Shown: one piece after another, positions 57,377 to 64,000 of the stretch
How the letters are laid out: each line of letters begins with the position of its first letter
Position numbering within the stretch: the stretch's first letter is position 1
NCBI RefSeq assembly: GCF_000210895.1
Contig: NC_015964.1
Coordinates: 1,571,501-1,635,500, forward strand
Direction of reading: 5' to 3'
Source: Haemophilus parainfluenzae T3T1
Lineage (GTDB): Bacteria > Pseudomonadota > Gammaproteobacteria > Enterobacterales > Pasteurellaceae
DNA: 64,000 bases
Translations under genes and position numbers: made by a program
Notes under the pieces: model-generated
What the model was told of the DNA's origin: nothing
What the model saw: only the letters and a program-made list of their open reading frames with translations
Databases searched by the model: none

Positions 57377-58330
57377 ATGGACGCAAGCCTAAATATTGCT
57401 ATTGCAGCAGAATTTGATCTATGTGAAAAAATTGCCGAAGCACTTGAACAAAGTGAGCTAGATGTTGGCAAGATTTCTATCGTAGAAATTTATCCTTTTG
57501 AAGAAGAGCAAGCGGTGCGTTTTCGCAATAAAGCCGTTGCTCAATTAGCCACTGATGAGATTGAGTGGGACAGCGTTAATTATCTTTTCTTCGCAGGCCA
57601 AATTGACCAAGCGCCTCTATTAGCACAAGCAGCAGAAAGTGGCTGTGTGGTGATTGATTTAAAAGGAATTTGCTCAGCATTGTCTGATGTTCCTGTTGTG
57701 GTCCCTACAATCAATGAAGAAAATCTGACTGAATTAAGACAACGTAACATTGTGAGTTTACCCGATCCGCAAGTGAGTCAATTAGCCTTATCTCTACTAC
57801 CAATCATTCAACAAACGAATTTAACTCAAGTCTTTGCAACATCACTTTTACCAGCTTCTTATACTAATGGTGAAACCGTAAATAAACTTGCGGGACAAAC
57901 TGCTCGTTTACTGAACGGCATGCCATTAGAAGAAGGTGAAACCCGTTTTGCCTTTGATGTGTTTCCACAACAAGCGGCTAATTTAAATCTGCAATTACAA
58001 AAAATCTTCCCGCAGTTAGACAATGTCATTTTCCATCAAATTCAAGTGCCTGTATTCTACGGCATGGCACAAAAAGTGACCGCACTTTCAGATTATGAAT
58101 TTGATTTCCAACCACAACAAAGCGAATTGATTGAATTACACGATAGCCTTGTTACCCCCGTGATTAACGGTGAAAACGAAAATGGTGAAGATAGCGTAAA
58201 ATTGCATATCAGCCAACAAAGTGCGGTTGAAAATGGCGTCGAATTTTGGACAGTTGCCGATGAGCAACGTTTCAATATCGCCTTATTAGGTGTTAAATTA
58301 CTTGAATCGATTTATCACCAAGGTTATTAA
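57377..58330 (+). CDS. usg: Usg-like protein of the aspartate-semialdehyde dehydrogenase family
   Basis: This 317-residue protein has the fold-level features of aspartate-semialdehyde dehydrogenase, including SLLPASYTNGETVNKLAGQTARLLNG. The catalytic-cysteine region, normally PNCxT, reads SLPDPQVSQLALSLL, so the nucleophile is missing and enzyme activity is unlikely. That matches Usg of enterobacteria. The function is unknown. Uptake-like signals sit at about 58078 and 58217. It is followed closely by a permease gene. Confidence 0.85.
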   Translation: MDASLNIAIAAEFDLCEKIAEALEQSELDVGKISIVEIYPFEEEQAVRFRNKAVAQLATDEIEWDSVNYLFFAGQIDQAPLLAQAAESGCVVIDLKGICSALSDVPVVVPTINEENLTELRQRNIVSLPDPQVSQLALSLLPIIQQTNLTQVFATSLLPASYTNGETVNKLAGQTARLLNGMPLEEGETRFAFDVFPQQAANLNLQLQKIFPQLDNVIFHQIQVPVFYGMAQKVTALSDYEFDFQPQQSELIELHDSLVTPVINGENENGEDSVKLHISQQSAVENGVEFWTVADEQRFNIALLGVKLLESIYHQGY

Positions 58331-58349
58331 TTAAGTTAAGGGAAAAACC

Positions 58350-59657
58350 ATGCAGCAATCTTTACTTGAACGTCTTTTTTCCATTAAAGAAAAGGGCAGT
58401 ACCACCAAAACCGAAATTATCGCTGGTATCACCACCTTCTTTACCATGGTGTACATCGTGTTTGTGAACCCATCCGTATTAGGTGATGCGGGAATGGATA
58501 AACAAGTTGTTTTCGTGACGACTTGTTTAATCGCCGCGCTAGGCACCATTGCGATGGGATTATTCAGTAATTTACCTATCGCTCTTGCGCCAGCCATGGG
58601 GTTAAATGCGTTTTTTGCCTATGTAGTCGTTGGCAAGCTTGGTTATTCTTGGGAAGTGGGCATGGGTACCATTTTCTGGGGCTCGATTGGTTTATTTGTT
58701 CTCACCTTATTCCAAATCCGTTATTGGTTAATGGCTTCGATTCCGCTTTCACTGCGCGTGGGAATTGGTGCGGGTATCGGTTTTTTTATTGCCTTAATTG
58801 GTTTTAAAAATATGGGATTGGTTGTAGCGAACCCTGCAACCTTAGTGGCATTAGGTAATTTACATGATCCGAAGATTCTGCTTGGCGTATTAGGTTTCTT
58901 CATTATCGTAGTTTTAGCTGCTCGTAATATTTTCTCTGGCGTCTTAATTTCTATCGCGGTAGTAACTGGATTAGCGCTTTTAATTGATGACCAAGTTACC
59001 TTCCACGGCATTGTTTCTATGCCACCAAGCTTAGGTGCGGTTGTAGGAAAAGTCGATATTGCTGGTGCTTTAGATACGGCTTTGCTCGGCATTATTTTCT
59101 CTTTCCTTTTAGTCAACTTATTTGACTCGTCAGGCACCTTATTAGGCGTGACTGATAAAGCGGGCTTTAGCGATGAAAAAGGTCGTTTCCCCAAAATGAA
59201 ACAAGCCCTTTATGTGGATAGCGTAAGTGCCGTTGTTGGTTCTTATATTGGAACATCGGCTATCAGTACCTATATTGAAAGTGGTGCAGGGATTTCTGTC
59301 GGTGGTAGAACAGGTTTAACAGCAGTAACAGTCGGTGTTTTATTCTTACTTACCATTTTCTTCTCGCCACTTGCTAGTGTCGTACCGGCTTATGCAACCG
59401 CAGGGGCATTAGTCTATGTAGGGATTTTAATGGCATCCAGCCTTATTCGTGTACACTGGGATGATTTAACTGAAGCAACGCCTGCTTTTATCACTGCTGC
59501 GATGATGCCATTTACTTATTCAATTACTGAAGGTATCGCATTTGGTTTTATTAGCTATTGCGTCATGAAGGCCTGTACAGGTAGAATACGCGAGATCAAT
59601 GCCCCTGTGTGGGTAGTGTCTTTATTATTTGTAGCCAAGTTCGTTTGGGTTGGCTGA
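58350..59657 (+). CDS. NCS2-family purine/adenine-type permease
   Basis: This 435-residue protein has about 12 to 14 membrane segments and the AzgA/AdeQ-type features GITTFFTMVYIVFVNP, ALAPAMGLNAFFAYVVVG and FDSSGTLLGVTDKAG. These proteins import adenine, guanine or hypoxanthine with protons. The exact base is unknown. It follows usg by 19 bases and ends at a hairpin terminator. Confidence 0.9.
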   Translation: MQQSLLERLFSIKEKGSTTKTEIIAGITTFFTMVYIVFVNPSVLGDAGMDKQVVFVTTCLIAALGTIAMGLFSNLPIALAPAMGLNAFFAYVVVGKLGYSWEVGMGTIFWGSIGLFVLTLFQIRYWLMASIPLSLRVGIGAGIGFFIALIGFKNMGLVVANPATLVALGNLHDPKILLGVLGFFIIVVLAARNIFSGVLISIAVVTGLALLIDDQVTFHGIVSMPPSLGAVVGKVDIAGALDTALLGIIFSFLLVNLFDSSGTLLGVTDKAGFSDEKGRFPKMKQALYVDSVSAVVGSYIGTSAISTYIESGAGISVGGRTGLTAVTVGVLFLLTIFFSPLASVVPAYATAGALVYVGILMASSLIRVHWDDLTEATPAFITAAMMPFTYSITEGIAFGFISYCVMKACTGRIREINAPVWVVSLLFVAKFVWVG

Positions 59658-59664
59658 TTTCATA

Positions 59665-59693
59665 AAGGCGTAATTTATTACGCCTTCATTTTT
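59665..59693 (+). terminator. Terminator after the permease gene
   Basis: AAGGCGTAA (59665-59673) pairs with TTACGCCTT (59678-59686), followed by CATTTTTA. The ychN ATG is about 25 bases downstream. Confidence 0.8.
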
Positions 59694-59718
59694 ATAGCAT
59701 TGTAACAAGGAGTACATC

Positions 59719-60075
59719 ATGCAAAATATTCTTTTTATCGTCAATGATTCCACATATAGCGGAGAAAAAACCTTCAACGCTGTTCGTTTCGCCATCAATA
59801 TGAAAGAAGAGCACAGTAAGGATGTAAATATTAAATTATTCTGCTTTTCTGATGCGATTTTATGCGGTATCGCTGGGCAAAACCCAAATGAAGGTTTCAA
59901 TATCCAACAACTTATCGACATTTTAGCGGCACAAGGTGCTGAAATTAAATTATGCACCAGCTGCGTAAAAGCACGTGGTTTATTAGATGCTAAATTAATT
60001 GACGGCGTGACCCTTGGTACTTTAGATGATGTCTCAGAATGGACATTATGGGCGGATAAAGTTTTAACGTTCTAA
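59719..60075 (+). CDS. ychN: DsrE-fold protein YchN
   Basis: This 118-residue protein of the DsrE/DsrF/YchN fold has the conserved Cys in EIKLCTSCVKARG and the GQNPNEGFNIQQLIDILAAQG block; it closely resembles E. coli YchN, a hexamer of unknown role in sulfur chemistry. AAGGAG precedes the ATG. It lies between two terminators and so is likely monocistronic. Confidence 0.9.
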   Translation: MQNILFIVNDSTYSGEKTFNAVRFAINMKEEHSKDVNIKLFCFSDAILCGIAGQNPNEGFNIQQLIDILAAQGAEIKLCTSCVKARGLLDAKLIDGVTLGTLDDVSEWTLWADKVLTF

Positions 60076-60097
60076 AATAATAAGATAAAGATTAAAG

Positions 60098-60123
60098 TGC
60101 GGTGAAATTTCACCGCATTTTTT
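60098..60123 (+). terminator. Terminator after ychN built from an uptake signal
   Basis: The palindrome starting TGCGGTGAAA (60098-60107) and ending TTTCACCGCA (60108-60117) is perfect, followed by a T run. Its left arm is part of an uptake signal (AAGTGCGGT at 60095-60103). Confidence 0.85.
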
Positions 60124-60186
60124 ATGGAAATCCCTCAGCTAAATCCCTACAATAGGGACACTCTAATGTTTACAGAAAAATAAAAA

Positions 60187-63100
60187 ATGAGCCAAAAATC
60201 AACCGCACTTAATGCCATTTCATTACCCTTAAATCAAGTCAATTTAATTGAAGCCTCTGCAGGTACTGGGAAAACCTATACCATCGGTTCTATCTATCTT
60301 CGATTACTTTTGCAGGCGGGTGAGAATCGTTTTTCTCGTCCGTTAAATGTGGAAGAAATTTTGGTGGTAACCTTTACTGAAATGGCGACGGAAGATTTAA
60401 AGCGTAAAATTCGGGAACGTTTAACAGCGGCAATTTCGGTTTTTTCTGAATATTATGAGACAAAAGATAAGGCGATTTTTACTGGGGAACATCAATTTTT
60501 AGCGGAATTGTTGCCTTATTTAAAGGATATTCCGACCGCACTTCGTCGCTTGAAGCTGGCTGAACAAAATTTAGATTTAGCCTCCATTTATACCATTCAC
60601 GGTTTTTGTCGCCGAATGTTAATGCAACATGCTTTTAATTCAGGTGTGCATTTCAATTTAAAACTTCTCAAAGATCAGTCTGATTTACTCAAACAATTTG
60701 CAAATGAATTTTGGCGGGAGCATTTTTATTCCCAACCTTTCGAGATTGCTAATTTTATCTCGAAAGAGTTAGGTTCGCCTGATGATGTGCTAAGTATTTT
60801 AGAATCGGATTTAAACAAAGATGTATCGGTAGCGACGGACAACCAACAAAGCTTGTCGTTGTCAATTGATGAATTTTTACAGAAAAGTGTGGGAGAGCGA
60901 TTAAAAGCTATTGGAGCTTTAAAAGTTTTTTGGTTAAAAAATGTAGATAAAATTTCCTCCATTATCATGGAGGAAATAACAAAAGATTATCCAAAAGATC
61001 AGCTCACATCTCTCAGTCGTAGAAGCTACCAAAAAGAACGTCTTAAAACATGGATTGAACAGATTAATGAATGGGCAAATAATCCACTAGACTATGAAAT
61101 TCATGAAACATTAAGGAAGTATTTTTTACAATCTTCGATTGAACAAAAATACGAAAAGCCGACAGAAAAAACGAAAAATAAAAAAGCGGCTATACCGTTT
61201 TATGCACCGATTTTTGAAGAACTCGAAGAACTGGTTGCAAAACATCAATCAAGTGATTTATTAAAAAAAATCATTCTTTATCACTATCGTCAAGGTATTC
61301 AAAAGAAACTTCTTGAATACAAAGCGAATCATCCTGAAAAATCCTTTGATGATTTATTACGCTTATTGAAAGAAGCATTACATGGTGAGGGCGGTGAACA
61401 GTTAGCGGAGTTAATTCGTTTTCAATATCCTTTTGCCATGATTGACGAATTCCAAGATACAGATGCGTTACAGTATCAAATTTTCTCGAAAATTTATCAC
61501 AATGAAACCGCGTCTGGTAATGTTGGCTTTATGATGATCGGGGACCCAAAACAGGCGATTTATCGCTTCCGTGGTGCCGATATTTTTACATATTTAAAAG
61601 CAGCAAAAGAAGCCAATGAACGTTTTAACTTAGGCATAAATTATCGTTCTTCTCAACCTTTAGTGGACGGGGTAAATCGATTATTTGATTTTAAAAATGA
61701 TCCCTTTATTTATGAAAATATAGAATTTTTAAATGTAGGCGCAGCCAAGAAAAATCTTGTTTTTCAGTTAAATAATCAGCCTGAACCGGCCTTCCGTTTT
61801 TACATTAATGATAAAGACGAATCCACCCAGCAAGATTATGCGAAAGCTTGCGCGACATCGATTCAGCAATGGTTAAAAAGTGCGGCTGAAAATCCGATTG
61901 TTTTTCCGAATGAAAGCAAAGCGGAAAATCAAACATTGCGAGCAGAAAATATTGCCGTTTTGGTGCGTGGTTATACCGAAGCGGATCTCGTGAAGAAAGA
62001 ATTGCAAGCACTCGGTATCGCTTCGGTTTACCTTTCGGATAGGGGAAATGTCTTTGAGAGTAACACAGCAAAAGAACTAGCCTTGATTTTGCAAGCTTGT
62101 TTAAGCGTGACGGAACGCCCAATTTTAAATGCAATTGCGACCGCACTTTTCGGCTTAAATGCAGCTGAAATTCACCAAATTCACCAGGATGAAATTCAGT
62201 GGCAACGTTGGGCTGAAAAATTCGCAGAGTATCAACAAATTTGGCAACGCCAAGGCGTATTGCCGATGTTGCACCATTTACTTTTAGCTGAAAATATCAC
62301 AGAAAAACTATTATCTCGGCCTGATGGCGAACGAAAACTGACGGATTTATTACATTTAGCCGAAATTTTACAGCAAGCAGCGGCATTAAATGAAAGTGAA
62401 GCGGCATTATTGCGCTGGTTTGAAAAGCAAATTCAAGATGAAGGTCGTCAAGAAGCACAAATTCGTTTAGAAAGCGAACGTCAATTAGTGAAGATTGTGA
62501 CTATCCATAAATCCAAAGGCTTGGAATATGATTTGGTTTGGTTGCCATTTTTAGGTAATGAAGCAAAAGACCCAACAAAATCAGGTAAGCAGAAGAAACT
62601 GTTTAATTTATATTACGACAGTGATGAAGAGAAAACCTTGTGGGATATGCAAGATCAACACTTGGATGAATTAACAGAAGAAGTTTTTGCGGAAGAATTG
62701 CGTTTGCTTTATGTGGCATTAACCCGAGCAAAATACCAAATGGCCTTTGTGTTACCGAAAGCCTTTGATAAAAAATGGAATGCTTTATTATATGTTTTAA
62801 CGCAAGGTGAAATTGGTCGAAAACTCGATTTGCCAAATAATTGGGATACCCAACCGGTATTGGAAAAATTTAAGCAGCTTTTACCCAATGATGTAGCGAT
62901 TGAATTAACCGATGTGTTACAAGCCAGTGAACCACTGACCTTAAATGTTTCTCAAGAAAATTTAAGTGCGGAAACTTTCCGAGGTGAAATTGAACAAGAT
63001 TGGCGAGTGACAAGCTTTAGTGGCATTGAACAAACACATCAACGCAAAGCTTATTTGAATGAAAGTGCGGTGAAAAAATCGCTCATTTTTGATGATGCGA

Positions 63101-63867
63101 AAGATTATGATGCCTCGATTTCAACAGAAAATATCCCTGAAAATCTGACCGCACTTGCTCATGATAACGATGAAATGGTTTTAGATTTCCCACGGGGAAC
63201 ACAAATCGGTACGTTATTGCATCGTTATTTTGAAAAGGTGCCTTTTGCTCAACTGGCTGAGAAAGAAAATATTGAAAAATTATGTCAGGATTTGAATCTT
63301 GCAGAAGAGCAATTTGTAGCAGTTCAATACTGGTTTGCACAAATACTCAGCACGCCAATTTTGCCAAACGATGATTTTACCCTTGCACAAATTAACGAAA
63401 AACAATGCTTAAAAGAGTTGGCATTTTATCTCAATATCACAAGCCATTTTGATGTCACAGGTTTTAATCGAGCGTTATCAACCTTACATCATTTGCCGTC
63501 AGAACCGTTACAGTTTGATGATATTCAAGGCATGGTGCGAGGCACAATAGACTTAGTTTTCAGTCATCAAGATAAATATTATTTGCTTGATTACAAATCG
63601 AATTTCTTGGGCGAAATATTAAAGGATTACGATCAAGCTGCATTGAAAAAAGCCATGTTAGAGCATCATTATGATTGGCAATATTTGTTGTATGTGGTGG
63701 CATTGCACCGTTATTTAAAAACACGTTTGCCTCACTACGATTACAAGCGAGATTTTGGTGGTGTGGTCTATGCATTTTTACGAGGAATGAATGGTTCGCC
63801 ACAATCGGGCATCTTTTTTGATAAACCAGATTGGCAATTAATCCAACAATTAGAGGAATTATTTTAA
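60187..63867 (+). CDS. recB: Exodeoxyribonuclease V subunit RecB
   Basis: RecB is the helicase-nuclease of RecBCD, which repairs double-strand breaks. The 1226 residues have Walker A in EASAGTGKTYTIGSIYLR, helicase motif II in FAMIDEFQDTDALQYQIF, motif III GDPKQAIYRFRGAD, the motif VI block LRLLYVALTRAK, and the C-terminal nuclease motif around TIDLVFSHQDKYYLLDYKSN. The length slightly exceeds E. coli RecB. The stop overlaps the recD ATG. No clear ribosome site is seen, and recC is not adjacent. Confidence 0.96.
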   Translation: MSQKSTALNAISLPLNQVNLIEASAGTGKTYTIGSIYLRLLLQAGENRFSRPLNVEEILVVTFTEMATEDLKRKIRERLTAAISVFSEYYETKDKAIFTGEHQFLAELLPYLKDIPTALRRLKLAEQNLDLASIYTIHGFCRRMLMQHAFNSGVHFNLKLLKDQSDLLKQFANEFWREHFYSQPFEIANFISKELGSPDDVLSILESDLNKDVSVATDNQQSLSLSIDEFLQKSVGERLKAIGALKVFWLKNVDKISSIIMEEITKDYPKDQLTSLSRRSYQKERLKTWIEQINEWANNPLDYEIHETLRKYFLQSSIEQKYEKPTEKTKNKKAAIPFYAPIFEELEELVAKHQSSDLLKKIILYHYRQGIQKKLLEYKANHPEKSFDDLLRLLKEALHGEGGEQLAELIRFQYPFAMIDEFQDTDALQYQIFSKIYHNETASGNVGFMMIGDPKQAIYRFRGADIFTYLKAAKEANERFNLGINYRSSQPLVDGVNRLFDFKNDPFIYENIEFLNVGAAKKNLVFQLNNQPEPAFRFYINDKDESTQQDYAKACATSIQQWLKSAAENPIVFPNESKAENQTLRAENIAVLVRGYTEADLVKKELQALGIASVYLSDRGNVFESNTAKELALILQACLSVTERPILNAIATALFGLNAAEIHQIHQDEIQWQRWAEKFAEYQQIWQRQGVLPMLHHLLLAENITEKLLSRPDGERKLTDLLHLAEILQQAAALNESEAALLRWFEKQIQDEGRQEAQIRLESERQLVKIVTIHKSKGLEYDLVWLPFLGNEAKDPTKSGKQKKLFNLYYDSDEEKTLWDMQDQHLDELTEEVFAEELRLLYVALTRAKYQMAFVLPKAFDKKWNALLYVLTQGEIGRKLDLPNNWDTQPVLEKFKQLLPNDVAIELTDVLQASEPLTLNVSQENLSAETFRGEIEQDWRVTSFSGIEQTHQRKAYLNESAVKKSLIFDDAKDYDASISTENIPENLTALAHDNDEMVLDFPRGTQIGTLLHRYFEKVPFAQLAEKENIEKLCQDLNLAEEQFVAVQYWFAQILSTPILPNDDFTLAQINEKQCLKELAFYLNITSHFDVTGFNRALSTLHHLPSEPLQFDDIQGMVRGTIDLVFSHQDKYYLLDYKSNFLGEILKDYDQAALKKAMLEHHYDWQYLLYVVALHRYLKTRLPHYDYKRDFGGVVYAFLRGMNGSPQSGIFFDKPDWQLIQQLEELF

Positions 63868-64000
63868 TGTTAAGCCTATTAAAATCCTTGCAAGAACAAG
63901 GTGTGATTACTCAAGGCGATTATTATTTTGCTCAATTAATTGCTGATAAACAAAAAGATAAAGGCTATGCCGAACCCGTACAAAATTTAGCGATTTTATT
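63867..64000 (+). CDS. recD: Exodeoxyribonuclease V subunit RecD, N-terminal part (partial)
   Basis: The frame starts at ATG 63867, sharing one base with the recB stop (TAATG), and runs off the window after 44 codons (MLSLLKSLQEQGVITQGDYY...). The call rests mainly on the recB-recD overlap, which is universal in enterobacteria; the sequence read so far carries no diagnostic helicase motif. Confidence 0.8.
   Translation, partial: MLSLLKSLQEQGVITQGDYYFAQLIADKQKDKGYAEPVQNLAIL

Overview
The window looks like chromosomal DNA of a Haemophilus species, plausibly H. parainfluenzae or a close relative. The 9-base uptake signal AAGTGCGGT recurs in both orientations inside and between genes, the DNA is AT-rich, and the gene blocks (glgBXCAP; nusB-thiL-pgpA; rimP-nusA-infB; rnf-nth; matP-ycbZ-fabA) are typical of Pasteurellaceae. 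The species is an inference; no rRNA is present. I see no insertion sequence, prophage, CRISPR array or origin.

Layout. 1-8031: glycogen operon (end of glgB, then glgX, glgC, glgA, glgP). 8137-12035: ribH, nusB, thiL, pgpA, a LysE-type exporter and dapB. 12142-16914: an unknown tail-anchored-like protein, a YfaE-type ferredoxin, a lipoprotein, the ygiW-qseB-qseC sensory unit and a DUF1439 protein. 17103-23805: a structured leader with a tiny lipoprotein, initiator tRNA, then rimP-nusA-infB, a small membrane protein, rbfA and truB. 23838-28788: tyrA behind two TyrR-like boxes, and on the other strand a five-gene unit nuclease-csdA-csdE-DUF2310-queF. 28900-33356: yohJ-yohK-dgt and uup.

33418-40399 (minus strand) is a type I restriction-modification cassette in the order hsdM-hsdS-unknown HEPN-like gene-hsdR. 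It is the main accessory region. It carries three exact Neisseria-type uptake sequences, three Haemophilus-type ones and one Actinobacillus/Mannheimia-type one, which points to spread by natural transformation between genera. Its HsdS has two similar target-recognition domains, so a near-symmetric target is predicted.

40547-48588 (minus strand) is the Rnf electron-transport operon (rnfA, a 24-residue hydrophobic ORF not in standard annotation, rnfB, C, D, G, E), then nth and an SNF-family sodium symporter. rnfC ends in 135-bp tandem repeats, each containing an inverted pair of uptake signals. 48690-53626: yccS, yccT, acylphosphatase, yqcC-truC, yoaH-like and a cold-shock protein. 53707-57300: matP, a Lon-like protease, fabA with FadR-like and FabR-like operators and a strong promoter, and ybaK. 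57377-64000: usg, a purine-type permease, ychN, recB and the start of recD.

The best candidates for undescribed biology are the small coupled ORF between rnfA and rnfB, the HEPN-like gene inside the restriction operon, the symmetric HsdS, and the folded leader before the 42-residue lipoprotein. All assignments come from reading the sequence and recalling families; no search was run.
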